Source: Niebla homalea (Eukaryota; Ascomycota; Lecanoromycetes; Lecanorales; Ramalinaceae). From it: a DNA stretch of 64,000 bases. Below the pieces are notes generated by a model that worked only from the letters and a program-made list of their open reading frames with translations, was not told the DNA's origin and did not search any database. Where the stretch lies: NCBI GenBank assembly GCA_019925105.1, contig JAHGAU010000003.1, forward strand, positions 1,612,001 through 1,676,000. Direction: 5' to 3'. Positions within the stretch are counted from its first letter, which is position 1. Each line of letters opens with the position of its first letter. A program made the position numbers and the translations under genes. This document shows positions 22,283 through 32,389 of this stretch, one piece after another.

Positions 22283-23628
22283 ATGGCAGATTTCACCTCA
22301 TTACCACCAGGCGTTCAAGGGCGCATCTTCCTATGCCTTTCCCACTTAGGGCTTCTATCCTTCAAGCTTCGCCTGGTCTCAAAGAGTTGGAACTCACTGA
22401 TCGTGCCTATAAAGTTTCAGAGCTGGGAGTTGAAGAAAGTCAAAGAGCATGTGGATCCAGACAAGCTAAGATCTAAGACCTGGCCAGACACATGGGTATA
22501 TTCAAAAATCAAGAAGTACGCCAGGTCTATAACAGTCTGTACCGATGTGGATGAGAATGTCGCGGGCTTTCTCAATGGACTGAGAAATATCACCGCAATT
22601 AGCATTGCTCCCGACGAAGGATACCAAGGTAGTCTGGCATGGGAAAACATGGCACAGCCAGTTTTCAGACAATGGCTACCTGTGTACCTGGTCAGGTTGA
22701 CGTCAATCAGCCTGCATCTGGTGAAAATGATCGACTTCCTAGAGTCGATCCAACCAAAGGACATCCCGAGGTTGAAGCATTTCGCCACGGACACATACTG
22801 CAGCGAAAATCATGCCTCCACACCAAATCGCTGCCTCAGAGCTTCAAGGTTGCTGGTCAAGTTTGTCGCATCCTACAAGATGCTACGGAGGGTGGATATC
22901 CGAGTGACGGACACAGACCTAGGTTTGGCAGAAGCGGTATGTATGCATTTATCTTGCAAGCAGCAAGCTCCATGCCACAAATCATTGGGTAAGGCCGTTG
23001 CTGATACCTGTCTGCACAGTTATCGTATCAAAGGAAGCAGCTCCGATCCCTCAGCGTTCGAGATACTGCCCCAAGCATAAAGCCATTGTCCATCACGTTC
23101 ACCCTCAGTCCTCAGTCGTTGACTACGCTGGCGCAGGGATGCCAGAACCTAACCCAGCTCACCGTCGACCTCCCTGCGCACCTCTTCTTCATCGGCGACA
23201 CATCATGTGCCGTCGTAAGCAGGAAAGACCCGCGTATCGGTCAATGGATTCATGCAGTTGCGGCCTTTCCGAAGCTCCGACGGCTGTATATACATACCTA
23301 CACGTTCCAAACCTGGGAGCTCCACCGTGGCCGGGTGACCAAATTCGACAACCATAACGACAAAGTCGAAGCAGCAGCTCGGGAGCTTACGACACGGCTT
23401 ACCTTCGCCAAGAAAGGCGTTCTGTTCGACGAGATCGAGATCCGGTACAAGGTCTTCCGGGGGAAGCAAGCACCGCCCCACTCCACACCGCGAAAAGGCA
23501 TCTCTGTAGTCAATTGCTGGTTGTACAAGTACATCAGCAGATACTATTTGTGGCATGGAGCTCTGCAGGGGGTGAGCAGTGTCTTCAGCAAGGAGACGCT
23601 CGGGTATGATGCGTGGCCAGAGCCATGA
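22283..23628 (+). CDS. F-box protein, 420 aa, one intron
   Basis: CDS join(22283..22936, 23020..23628). The 83-nt intron (GTATGT...GCACAG) splices in phase 0. Residues 5-42 form an F-box: SLPPGVQGRIFLCLSHLGLL, then KLRLVSKSWNSLIVP, with the conserved LP at the start and the LV-x-K-x-W near the end. The rest alternates hydrophobic strands and helices (SITFTLSPQSLTTLAQGCQNL; FPKLRRLYIHTYTF) in the manner of irregular leucine-rich repeats. F-box proteins bind Skp1 and recruit substrates to SCF ubiquitin ligases; the target here is unknown. Such genes are numerous in filamentous fungi. The frame is intact. Two TTG/GTG-type upstream openings were ignored in favour of the ATG. Confidence 0.8.
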
Positions 23629-23982
23629 TTAGATTGGGATGAAACATGAAAGGGGCCGACGGCAAGATTCACGAACGCAATCGAGGGTCACTACGCGCTG
23701 GTAGCGTAGCCAAAGGTTAGAAATGATTCTGATTACGATTGATATGCTTGGTGATGGTCAATGGAAGGATGAAACTGAAGAGGTAAGAGCAAAAGGTCGT
23801 TTTCGGACCGTTGGGAATCCCAAAAGCTCTAATAGTGGAATGTTATTGGACTTGATAGCATGATTTAGTCTCCGAAAATATGGCCTTGTGTTTTTTGGTT
23901 GCACTTGTGCTTGCTTTGAGCGCTCCTTTACATCCTGGAAGGGACCTGGCTTCAAATCTCGAGAATCAAAGGATTGACGCTA
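23629..23982. other. Intergenic, F-box gene 3' side
   Basis: No gene seen. It ends at the left TA of the small TIR element. Confidence 0.4.
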
Positions 23983-24158
23983 GAAGGGGTGACCCCCAAC
24001 CGGACAGATCTACCAACCGGACAGTACAGGTAATACGCACCTTATGCTACATGTTGTTGCGTAAGCGCCCTGGGGTGTCATACGCATTGAGAATCCCGGT
24101 ACGATATTATCTATACTGTCCGGCTGCTAGATCTGTCCGGCTGGGGGGTCACCCCTTC
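23983..24158. mobile_element. 176-bp MITE with about 48-bp terminal inverted repeats
   Basis: The left end begins GAAGGGGTGACCCCC and the right end is its reverse complement. The inverted copies extend about 48 bases inward with a few substitutions and one 1-nt length difference in the C run. Each terminal repeat contains two direct CCGGACAG boxes separated by GATCTA-type sequence, which look like transposase-binding sites. TA flanks both ends (23981-23982 and 24159-24160). The inner 80 bases have no ORF. Size and TA duplication fit a Tc1/mariner-type MITE. Its ends differ from those of the 8.3-kb element, so it belongs to a different family. Confidence 0.85.
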
Positions 24159-24160
24159 TA

Positions 24161-24844
24161 ACTGTATGCAGTCTGGTTGGTGTGCCCTGATCAGCAGCCA
24201 CTGTCGGCGTAGCTCCTTCCAGGACCAATTCACATTTGAACCAGATCGACGTTCCCAGGTATGATCTCTGAGTTTCATCCTTCATTCGTATTACTAGAAT
24301 AGCATGTGGCCTGTTTCCAACATTGTGGGGGTAAGCATAGGAACCAGGACAATACAGCATTCAGCGTTTGCGAATATCTTGGCTGCGGAGAATTGAGGTG
24401 AAGCTTTCGGCAGGCGCACCCATCAGATTGGTGGCCAGAGATACCATGGTTGCTGGACGATGTAGAACGAAATAGATCATCTGATCCTGTACCAGTCGCT
24501 ATCTAGCCGCTTGGCGAAGCGCGGTATGCGTTCTTTCCCCCGCCATTTAATCGAGCCATAAGCTTTGGTCCGTAACTATATTACGAAGGAACGGACACAA
24601 TGGAAGCCTGCTACGTCAGGTCAAGTCAAAAATCTCCTTGACGACCGCAACGATGGCTAAAATAAGATTTCTTCCCTACTCTCTTCCGTGAGTTCTAGCC
24701 CACGTCATGATGACTGTCTGCAATTTTGGTAGCAAGTATCTTCGACTTTTGGCATGTGAGATAGCTTGGTCCATCTCACAGCTTCGGTAGCTACCTGCAG
24801 CGCACGCATCTGACTTCCTGCCTCTGTCTGTGAACTAACAAAAT
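24161..24844. other. Intergenic between MITE and Pth11-like gene
   Basis: No supported gene. The ORF on the minus strand (24127-24360) runs into the MITE and has no motif. Confidence 0.35.
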
Positions 24845-25992
24845 ATGGCAAGCAAAATACCCTCTTTGGGGCCCCCACCACCAGGTGGAGACCAGTATCG
24901 AGGTGCCCGTATCATCGTCAGGCACTTTGCCCTCATGAGTATTGCAACGATTCTGATTTGCTTGAGGCTCTGGGTACGAGCGAACATGACGCGCAATGGG
25001 GCTTGGGCGGACTGGACGATCACACTAGCTTTAGTAAGTGGAAAGGAAGCTTGCAAAGCAGTAGATCGACTCTAAGTATAGACTGGAGCTTTCTAACGCG
25101 TAAGACAGATAATCACCACCGTCGGTTTCGGCTTCAATTGTAAGATGGCCCATGAAGGCTTCCGCCGGCACCTCTACTACCTCAAGCAAACGCCAAAAGA
25201 CATTCCTCGCGCAACTACTGGCACACCATCTGGCAACCAACCTTCTTCCTCCCAGTCACCCTCACCCGGATCTCCATCTGTGTACTCCTCCTCAGCATCT
25301 TCGGTGTGAATCGTCACTGGCGCTGGGGTCTCCGGGCTGTCATGGGCTTGATCATCGCCATATTCATTCCATCATTCATCATCCTCTTCACACAGTGCAT
25401 CACCTACCAGAAGGCATGGAACCCGACTATCCACGGACACTGCGTCCCAGCGAGCGATAACGTCAAAGCCGCCCTGTACAGCGGCATCATGGCCGTCATA
25501 CAGGTCTGTTTCCTGGCCACCATACCCATCGTCCTTCTCTGGAACATGCACATGGGGCTCAAGCAGAAAGCGGGGATCTGCGCGCCGATGAGCCTGGGAT
25601 ACTTCAGCGGGATCTGCGCGATCGTCAGGACCGTCGTATCGATGCGGGTGTTCAAAGCGGGCGGGCTGGCCGACTTCAGCTGGGTCATCATCGATTGGAG
25701 GATCTCGGGCATCACGGAGAACTTGGTCGGTATCATTGCGGCGTCCATATCGACGCTCAAGCCCCTATATGTCAGAACGCTGGATTCCCACTATTTCTCC
25801 AAGAGCAAGAAGGGCAGCAGCAAGGGCTATCTCGCTGCGAGGGATCGTGGCCCTGTGCAGGCGCAGAAGAAACATGCGCCGCCTGATCCTTGGCATACTG
25901 GAGGAAATGGCAACACCGGAAGCCACGGGGTGTTTGCTGGCAAGGGAGGAGATGCGATTGAGGTCCATACGGAGATTAGACTCGATGAATAA
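24845..25992 (+). CDS. Pth11-like/fungal rhodopsin-domain membrane protein, 341 aa
   Basis: Proposed CDS join(24845..25033, 25109..25139, 25187..25992). Intron 1 (75 nt, GTAAGT...AGACAG) is clear. Hydrophobic segments occur at RHFALMSIATILICLRLWV, WADWTITLAL, FFLPVTLTRISICVLLLSIF, GLRAVMGLIIAIFIPSFIIL, IMAVIQVCFLATIPIVLLW, GYFSGICAIVRTVVSM and the GITENLVGIIAASISTLKPL region. This is the seven-helix plan of the fungal rhodopsin/Pth11-like family, with the usual W-DW near helix 2 and SISTLKPL before a hydrophilic tail. The second intron (25140-25186, 47 nt, weak branch site) is needed to keep frame. However, the sequence it removes reads like a conserved loop (KMAHEGFRRHLYYL). The alternative is an unspliced exon with a 1-nt frameshift near 25205, that is, a pseudogene. 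Role: putative plasma-membrane receptor. Confidence 0.65.
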
Positions 25993-26675
25993 AGCGAACG
26001 AAGACCCATTGTTTCCGCAGTGTAAAGCGAGACCTTCAGTACTGTAGGTGATGAGATCGGATGTACGATATGTTTGCTGCCAAGCCACGTTGTTGTGCTT
26101 AATCAAGTCCTGCTATCTACAATGCAATGCTGACTCGATCAGACCTCCGAACCTCCATGATAATCCATTCACGTCACATATTCCCGCAAAATCTCCCCAT
26201 CACTTCAACATTTTCCATCTGATCTCTCCAGCCCACCCAGAATTATTCATTCCAATCCATCCACATGATCACCTAGGTACAGCCTCTCTCCATATCACCA
26301 CTGATCCTCCCTCCATCATTCCTTCATTGCCAAACATCCACCCATCCTCACCCCCTCGTCGCTCATAACCAGCAGTTCCTGCGATCGAGACCGGGTATGC
26401 AGAGTCCGTTAGCATATCTGTACTCGACCCCCCAGCGTACCGGACCCTCAAATCATACAGGCAGGGGAGGAACGGGAGACTTACTTTTCTTCTCTACTCA
26501 GCCTAACCCTGGACCCTTTCGCCCCCTTGGCCTCCACCGGGGTCTGTTCCCTTTCTCGATGACCTTTTTTTTGGTTTCTGGTCTTGTTTATTTTGTTGGG
26601 GGGGCCATTCTTCTTTGGCTTTGGGTTTCTATCTATTGTTTGGCTTCTTTGGCCTTTCACAAGAATCTTTTGATT
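25993..26675. other. Intergenic with a Lys/Pro-rich minus frame
   Basis: No gene called. The minus frame at 26699-26481 is Lys/Pro/Asn-rich (KPKKNGPPNKINKTRNQKK) and may be the decayed C-terminal end of the 27-kb gene family. The T-rich runs at 26562-26570 and 26726-26733 are homopolymers. Confidence 0.3.
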
Positions 26676-27294
26676 GAGAACCTGTGTTGTCTCGTCCAAA
26701 TTGCTGGTGAAGCCCAGCAGGACACGGTTTTTTTTGGTGTTCCTCGCCAGGTTTTGGCTTTTGCCATCTAAACTGCACCTTAAACCATTAAATGCAGCCA
26801 GAATCCGATCTCGTCGACGCCTTCCCCAGTCGAAGTACGGGTGCGTCTGACCTGCTCCATTAGAAGCAAGGTGAGGACTTGGACTTCGTAAATATTATCG
26901 CTGCTGGTACCGGTGCCACTTCCGCTTGGTTTCTTGGCAGTTATTTTCGTGGCTGCTTTTGGGAAACCGCTTGTTGCTCTCGACGAGAACCTGTGTTGTC
27001 TCGTCCTAATTGCTGGTGAAGCCCAGCAGGACACGGTTTTTTTTGTGTTCCTCGCCAGGTTTTGGCTTTTGCCATTCAGACTGCACCGTCAACCATCAAA
27101 TGCAGCCAGAATCCGATCTTATCGACGCCTTCCCCAGTCGAAGTGCGGGTGCGTCTGACCTGCTCCATTAGAGGCAAGGTGAGAACTTGGACTTCGTAGG
27201 CATCATCGCTGCCGGTGCCGGTGCCACTTGCGCTTGGTTTCTTGGCAGTTATTTTCGTGGCTGCTTTTCGGAAACCGCTTGTTGCTCTCGACGA
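26676..27294. repeat. 309-bp tandem direct duplication (two copies)
   Basis: Copy 1 is 26676-26984 and copy 2 is 26985-27294. Both begin GAGAACCTGTGTTGTCTCGT and match closely throughout, with scattered substitutions and 1-nt indels (for example the T run after ACACGG). The junction is exact (CTCTCGAC|GAGAACCTG). Both copies carry the minus-strand frame of the adjacent pseudogene (segments ATSGF.KAATKITAKKPS and EVQVLTL.LMEQVRRTRT), so the 3' end of that gene was duplicated in tandem. High similarity implies a recent event. Confidence 0.85.
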
Positions 27295-27777
27295 AGTTTG
27301 CTTCACTCGGTCAAAGAACTTGTGGCCGACACTATCTCTTGGTAAAGACAGCGTCCTCGTAGAAGCCGAATGGGGAATGGCGCCCGTAGCTTCAGGTTGC
27401 GAGTAGACCAATTCGGACTCGGGTCGATTGTGAATGGTGAGGTCCATCTTCGGCTCGCGGGCGGGCGGCATTGGTAGGCCGTCATCATGAGGGCGAGTTT
27501 TTTTCAGAATACCGACGAGCCGTGGCTTAGCTGCTTCCGCCTGCTTATTTCGTTGCGCTTCCGCGTTCAAGGACGTCAAGTCAAAAGGCTCTGTTGCCTG
27601 GACGCTGATGTGGTCCGTTGACTTCGAGCCGCTGTCTGATCCTGTTGCCCCTTGCGGTCCGGATTAGCCACGTCCTACGTGGATGGGCAGAGCTCGGTCT
27701 TGCACCATCACCATCTTCCTGACAGAGAGTTTGCTGTCCATTACTTTGAATGCTTTGTCCTTTCCAAACCAAAGCAT
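27076..27777 (-). pseudogene. Basic repeat-family gene with one in-frame stop
   Basis: From ATG 27777 the frame reads about 37 codons (MLWFGKDKAFKVMDSKLSVR, then KMVMVQDRALPIHVGRG) to a TAA at 27666. It then stays open in the same frame for about 195 codons to a stop at 27076. The product is basic, rich in Lys/Arg/Ser/Thr, with LNAEAQRNKQAEAAKPRLVG, PPAREPKMDLTIHNRPESEL and ATKITAKKPSASGTGTG segments. Its last 100 codons lie within the tandem duplication at 26676-27294. A diverged second copy of the AREPKMDLTIHNRPESEL region is found at about 35.2 kb, showing a family. A 28-nt GT-AG stretch covers the stop but is too short to be an intron. No domain is recognised. Confidence 0.5.
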
Positions 27778-27936
27778 TTCGTCCTTTCTTGAAGAGCACT
27801 CTAGCCCCTTTTTCTCCTCCAAGTCTTTAATCCGGTCTCAACCTCCCTCTCAGTCGAAACGAGGCTTTCCGGTCCACCTTCGCGGGTCAAATCGCTTGAG
27901 GAGGTTTCCTTCCTTTCGACCCAGATTTCTCCATCG

Positions 27937-28731
27937 CTATCGCTGATAATCGTATTCAAACGATATACGTTCCCAACAGCGTAAGAAGACCGACCCTAGC
28001 ACTCCGCCCCCCAAGACATCTGCGTCGGATTCAGGTGAGACTGAGCCATCGAGCGGCCAAGATATAAAGAACCGCGAGAAAGCTGCGCCGAGGGCGATAA
28101 TTCGCGGCCGGGTGATTGGGTCTCTGTACGGCTGGAAGAAACCCTGAATTTGGGGGGCTCTGCACCCCAGAGCTCTCTTGGCGTGACAGTGACCACACAA
28201 GGCCTTCCTCACTAGCCTGGCTTGAGCTGCCCACGCCAGTAGCGGCGCCGGTAATCGTAGGTGGCCAATCCACAGCGAACGCGCATGCGATAGGATGCAA
28301 GGGGGCAAAAGAAAAGGTGCACGTATGCCTCCATGACCTCCCGAATCAGTTAGGGAATCCGCATGGCAATGTTCTTGGCCTCGGTTTCGATCAGTACTTC
28401 ACGTCGGGCACGGCGCCGTTGATCCGGTATAAGCCTTCCTCCTTGTAGCCTCTGAGGTTGAGGAAATTGTGATTGCACGTCAGCAAGTGGATCGATATGT
28501 CCACATGGGACGTACTCGAGAGAGAACGCTTGGGCGAAGCGGCCAACCAGAATTATCGCATGAAGCCAGCGCAGCACCCCACAGTATCTCATGGGTGAAG
28601 TTTTGTTGCTGTCTTTTTTTGCCTCGACCCTCACCTCACACTGGACCCTGCTCGAAGCATACGCCTTTTGGGCTTTGTCACGCGCTGATGCCCGCTGTCG
28701 TGCGATGGCAGCAATGTTCGTAGTTTAAGGG
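27937..28731 (-). pseudogene. Unrecognised minus-strand frames downstream of repeated start motif
   Basis: The repeated start-codon context at 28721-28743 (ATG at 28734) opens only 18 codons (MPLNYEHCCHRTTAG...). Two longer open frames follow: 28634-28350 (94 codons, with LRWLHAIILVGRFAQAFSLE) and 28300-28031 (89 codons). They cannot be joined by convincing introns. On the opposite strand, 28640-28680 reads WTLLEAYAFWALSRAD, which resembles the BTB helix LLEAYAF seen near 56.2 kb. Pieces of two different genes may therefore be interleaved here. Confidence 0.3.
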
Positions 28732-28743
28732 CATTGCGGCCCA
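28721..28743 (-). repeat. Recurrent start-context motif, copy 1
   Basis: On the minus strand the sequence is TGGGCCGCA followed by ATGCCCTTAAACTA. The same 22-23 bases recur at 30586-30608, 32954-32976 and 35883-35904, always in this orientation. In this copy the ATG frame closes after 18 codons. Confidence 0.8.
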
Positions 28744-29035
28744 TAAGCAGGGGATTTATACGAAGAAAATCATTGTACTATCTGCGAAGCTACCTGGAAA
28801 AAGTATGGAGCAATCTGGATGTTTTCTCTGCATCAGTGCTCTAACCAAACAACACAAGCAGGTACTCAAGTACTGAGTAGTGTTCTGATGATGTCGTGAG
28901 GAGGTCTTGGGTGTTGATGAGCAGTGGGCAGATGAGATAAAAGCTGATGATTGCTTTGACTCAGAAAGAATCAACAAGGACCGAACGCATGCGGCCAGAC
29001 TGCCGGCTGTCAAAGTACATCTGTACCCGGAGGGT

Positions 29036-29051
29036 AATTATATATTTACGG
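29036..29051 (-). promoter_or_regulatory. Recurrent TATA-like element, copy 1
   Basis: The minus-strand sequence CCGTAAATATATAATT matches the CGGTAAATATATAA-type element found at 36.70, 36.89, 48.74 and 53.38 kb. It lies about 300 bp upstream of the repeated start motif at 28734 on the same strand. Its promoter role is inferred only from recurrence and TATA content. Confidence 0.4.
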
Positions 29052-29420
29052 AGCCAGCATGCTCAAGTATACTGAGATCCACTCAGACTGTCCAGATATC
29101 GTTACCTGTTCGGCGAAGCATATTCTTTTCCTGTGCTGACACTTGATAGTGGCCACTCTTTGGCATCTTGGACAGCATCTCTGCCCGGAGGACCCGGAGC
29201 GGTCCCGCAGAGGGCTCTCCTCGTGGGGCGCACTCAGATCAAATGCCCAGTCCTCAGAACACTGGTACGTGATGAGAATTGGCGCAAGAATACCTAGTAG
29301 TCGCCCTGCCATCAGAGCAAAACTTTGGCCACCGGACCAACAAGCCAGCACCAGGACAGAACTCAATATCCCATTTCCGAGCACGCTGGGCCCGTTGCAT
29401 ACTAGCCACTCAGGATCCAT
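29046..29420 (-). CDS. Unrecognised ORF, 124 aa, hydrophobic N-terminal half
   Basis: ATG-initiated frame with a hydrophobic segment (ILSSVLVLACWSGGQ, then RLLGILAPILITYQ) followed by a Cys/Arg-rich part (RCCPRCQRVATIKCQHRKR). The cysteine spacing C-C-x-x-C is suggestive but matches no family I know. An exon boundary may fall near 29085. It could be a fragment of a membrane protein or a chance frame. Confidence 0.25.
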   Translation of the reverse strand: MDPEWLVCNGPSVLGNGILSSVLVLACWSGGQSFALMAGRLLGILAPILITYQCSEDWAFDLSAPHEESPLRDRSGSSGQRCCPRCQRVATIKCQHRKRICFAEQVTISGQSEWISVYLSMLAP

Positions 29421-29716
29421 CGCTCTATAAAGCTACTCTCGATGTATACCGAAAATGAGCTGTTATCGCTCTTTATTGGTGTTGACACTTGGCCCCTGAT
29501 GCCCTCAAAAATGACATCCAAGGCCTTGGTAAATCACCTCTTGCTTTCATGAGGTTGTAAAGATGTGGTAGAGCAAGGGAAGGTGAAGCCTGCGTGGGAA
29601 TGTAATTGTTCGTGTCGAAATTTAGTTATGCTCTTGCGATGCTGTTGAGCAATATAAAACAAGATCATGAAGATGTGCGTATTGATCATTATCTGCAATA
29701 TCGGCGCTTGAGCCTA

Positions 29717-30142
29717 TTATCGTAGGTGCAGTAGACGCCGCCAAGGCCACGAACGTGGACGCCTTGGTGATGGGGAAAGGGGCGGCGAAAGGATTTCAGG
29801 AGCAGACAACTCGACCATGTGGTAGATGCTGAATGAGAAGGTACTGTTGATAAGGGCATCTAGAGGGCACGATACATTAACGCTCTCGCCCCCCCTCTCC
29901 ACAAGACCAGTGCTCAATAGTAGGGCGATCCATAAACCCGTCTCTGCGAGCACCAATCTTATCACGGCAAGCATCTTTACCACTGAGGTAACGTTCGATT
30001 CAAGGCAAGAACTTATATCCACGTTGGTCGATCTTGGGTGAGACCGGCTGAAAAGCATAGACTCCCTTCTTTCGAGACTGGCGCTCGCTGTTCTGATGTC
30101 GAGCCGATTCATTAGCACTCCCAGGCTTGCTCTTCTGTCCAT
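29717..30142 (-). CDS. Unrecognised ORF, 141 aa, one possible membrane segment
   Basis: ATG at 30142. The product is basic at both ends (RPRSWPWRRLLHLR at the C-terminus), with one hydrophobic stretch (VVKMLAVIRLVLAETGLWIALLLSTG) in the middle. Read on the other strand the same region is less protein-like. There are no homologous copies elsewhere in the window and no introns required. Function unknown. Confidence 0.3.
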   Translation of the reverse strand: MDRRASLGVLMNRLDIRTASASLERRESMLFSRSHPRSTNVDISSCLESNVTSVVKMLAVIRLVLAETGLWIALLLSTGLVERGGESVNVSCPLDALINSTFSFSIYHMVELSAPEILSPPLSPSPRRPRSWPWRRLLHLR

Positions 30143-30278
30143 AAGACACCTACATCGGGTTGGGGTGGGAATGCTGCCAGAGCGACGTATCGGAAGGCGT
30201 CTTCTTAGTCTTTATATGCTGACGTCCAGTCCGGATCTTCGTCTGCGTCAACTCGTTCAAACCGAGTTCCGTCTCCCA

Positions 30279-30599
30279 CTACTTGCCAGTCTGTTCGAGG
30301 TGCGTGATGTCGCGGCCAGCTCTCTGGGTCGAACAATTGCGTTCAGACAGGTTCACTAAGCTTCTACCGAATAATGTGATGGAGCGCTGGATTGTTGAAG
30401 GGATTAATGGCAAACCATCTGTAGTGGTTCTTGTGATCAGGCTTTGTCGTCTCTGCGACGCTCTCAGACATGTTTCCCACCACCCTGCTGAGCTGTATTT
30501 CCTTGTGCTACTCGTTCCAATTCGAGAGGCCTGATGGGGTTGAACCCAGAGTCTAGCCAGATTGATTGATTGATGCTGGTCGTCATAGTTTAAGGGCAT
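30279..30599 (-). CDS. MPLNYD-start ORF, 106 aa, family member or relic
   Basis: Starts at the second copy of the recurrent start context (ATG 30599) with MPLNYDDQHQ. The product is polar and basic without domains (RRQSLITRTTTDGLPLIPS). The copy at 35896 starts with the same six residues (MPLNYDHRMP), but the sequences diverge immediately afterwards. Conservation is thus confined to the leader and first codons. This may mean a shared promoter and start exon captured in front of different sequence, or heavy decay after duplication. Confidence 0.35.
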   Translation of the reverse strand: MPLNYDDQHQSINLARLWVQPHQASRIGTSSTRKYSSAGWWETCLRASQRRQSLITRTTTDGLPLIPSTIQRSITLFGRSLVNLSERNCSTQRAGRDITHLEQTGK

Positions 30600-30608
30600 T
30601 GCGGCCCA
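30586..30608 (-). repeat. Recurrent start-context motif, copy 2
   Basis: Identical over 22 bases to the copy at 28721-28743. Here the ATG begins a 106-codon frame. Confidence 0.8.
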
Positions 30609-31069
30609 CGATGTTGCACGTCTGCCTTATTCTACTGCACTGAAATGAGAGGGCGACACCCATGCGTATCAGCAAAATTGATTTCATTGTCTACGACGCT
30701 ACCTAACCATGATGTAAAGCCAATGTTTTCGCACCGGGTGCCCATGCCTGCCGTCACACTTCACTCTGCGACGCAATTGATCCGATGAGAACGCAGGAGT
30801 AGCATTATAGACCTGTGAGCCTATGAGAGAGCCCAGGCGCGATATGTAAGACTTGGATTCTGCTGCTGCCGCAAGGCCTCGTCCACCTGCATTTCATTTG
30901 GCTCTGTCACCAGGTACTTATTAGTATGCGGTGACGGCAAGGGGCTCTTAGGCCTCTCCACCTCCACCGCGAGGCCCACGTCCTCGCCAGCACAACCTCC
31001 TCCATCACGGTCGGAATTCCACTTTGTCCAAGACCTAGGTTCTACTGCTGTCATAAGGGTGCCCGGCGT

Positions 31070-31435
31070 TCACAAAGCGGAGGCGACCCCAGTCCTGATA
31101 CTTGGCAGGACTGCGGTTCCTCCTCGGCTACGATTCCAATCCCCAGATCTGGCAGGACTGCGGCTCCTCCTGTTTGGTCTGTCACGTCGAACTGTTTCAC
31201 GGTAGTGAGGTGGGCGCCCAGTGTCGAATTTTGGGGAAGAACGGCGACTCCTTGGATGGACATCGCGGCCGCGAAGACTATCTTCGCTGCTTCTCCTATT
31301 TTGACTGTATTGCGAGGAGGCACTCTTAATCCTCGGCTCAGTGCTGTCTGATTTGAAGCGGCCTTTTTTCCACAACAAAATTTCAGCAGCCGTACAGAAT
31401 AGGACGATATTATCATCTTCATGATATTTCACCAT
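31070..31435 (-). pseudogene. Arg/Ser-rich ORF, 121 codons, in the repeat graveyard
   Basis: ATG 31435 opens a hydrophilic frame rich in Arg/Ser (SRRSSPKFDTGRPPHYRETV, then RRDRPNRRSRSPARSGDWNR), a composition found in RS-type nuclear proteins. In the overlapping frame the DNA contains two tandem copies of a GGxAVLP-D-G-type unit (about 31180-31150 and 31130-31095), and a third copy lies at about 33515-33482. Downstream at 31.04 kb begins a DSSRTQVF-type repeat. I read it as part of a duplicated and decayed gene, though expression is not excluded. Confidence 0.35.
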
Positions 31436-32389
31436 GATAAGAAGGATGAGCTTGCTGTCTCTGTGGCGAGGCAGCTCTCCTATACGAAGCTGGATTCGTG
31501 TCTCTCTGGTGTCTGCTGTTGTGTGTGTTGTGCGTGTTGTACTGACGTGGCGCTCTATAATGCTCTCGAGCCGGAGCTCGCTCCTACCGACGTTCGGCCA
31601 TTCGAACAGGTAAGACTAAACAGCTGCCAAAGTGGCAAACCAAACGCGTGCGCATGCTTTTCGATGGCCAGAGCACCTGTAGAGGCTCCAGGGTTGAAAG
31701 GGTGGAGCGGCAAGTTGTACAAATTCTCGAATCGACTATAGCCACGAGCATCAGGATGGTGATGGAATTCGTTGATTCTGGGCTGGTTTCTGGGCTGGGT
31801 TCTGGGGCGGATTCAAGCGCTGGTTGAGATATCAGCGCCAGTGATTCTGACCCTGATCTTTCAAATGCGGAACCGCCACGTAGTGGTAGAGTCATCTGTA
31901 TTGAAATACAAAGATAGATCCGAAGCCCGTAGCAGACCACATTGTCAGCTCATACGATATCTTGTGGAAGCCCAATGCATCCACAGAGAAGCCTGAGTCG
32001 ATAGAGTAGGTTGTGAGAAGAGAATGATGTGCTTGATCCGACCGTCACCTATTCGGTGCCTGGCTGGAAAGCCATCATCTCTTCTTCACATTATCTCATT
32101 GGTTGTCGGCTCTTTGTACACGTTTCCCAATATCATCATCTTCCTCGCTATCGTTGCATCTACAACACTGGCCAATTGGGTTCTCTAGTCCGTCTGCAGC
32201 AAAGGTGGAAAAGATGCTTGTAATGCTCCCACTCTACCTGGTGCGATGGAGGCTATCAAGTTTCCTCCACGAAATGCGAGGGTTTCCCGATGCAAGCGTT
32301 TCCAAATGCTCCTTCATCAACTGCCGATTATGGCAGTGATGGCATCTACCAGAGGACGGAATGCGAAAACCATCTAAGATCTAGATTTT

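Noticed and set aside
24845..25992. Calling the Pth11-like gene a certain pseudogene
   Set aside because: A GT-AG intron with a consensus GTAAG donor restores the frame over the full length, so an intact gene remains possible.
26397..26771. 124-codon plus ORF with a hydrophobic middle as a membrane protein
   Set aside because: The hydrophobicity comes from T-rich tracts. The 3' third lies in the tandem duplication, where the minus-strand frame is the conserved one.
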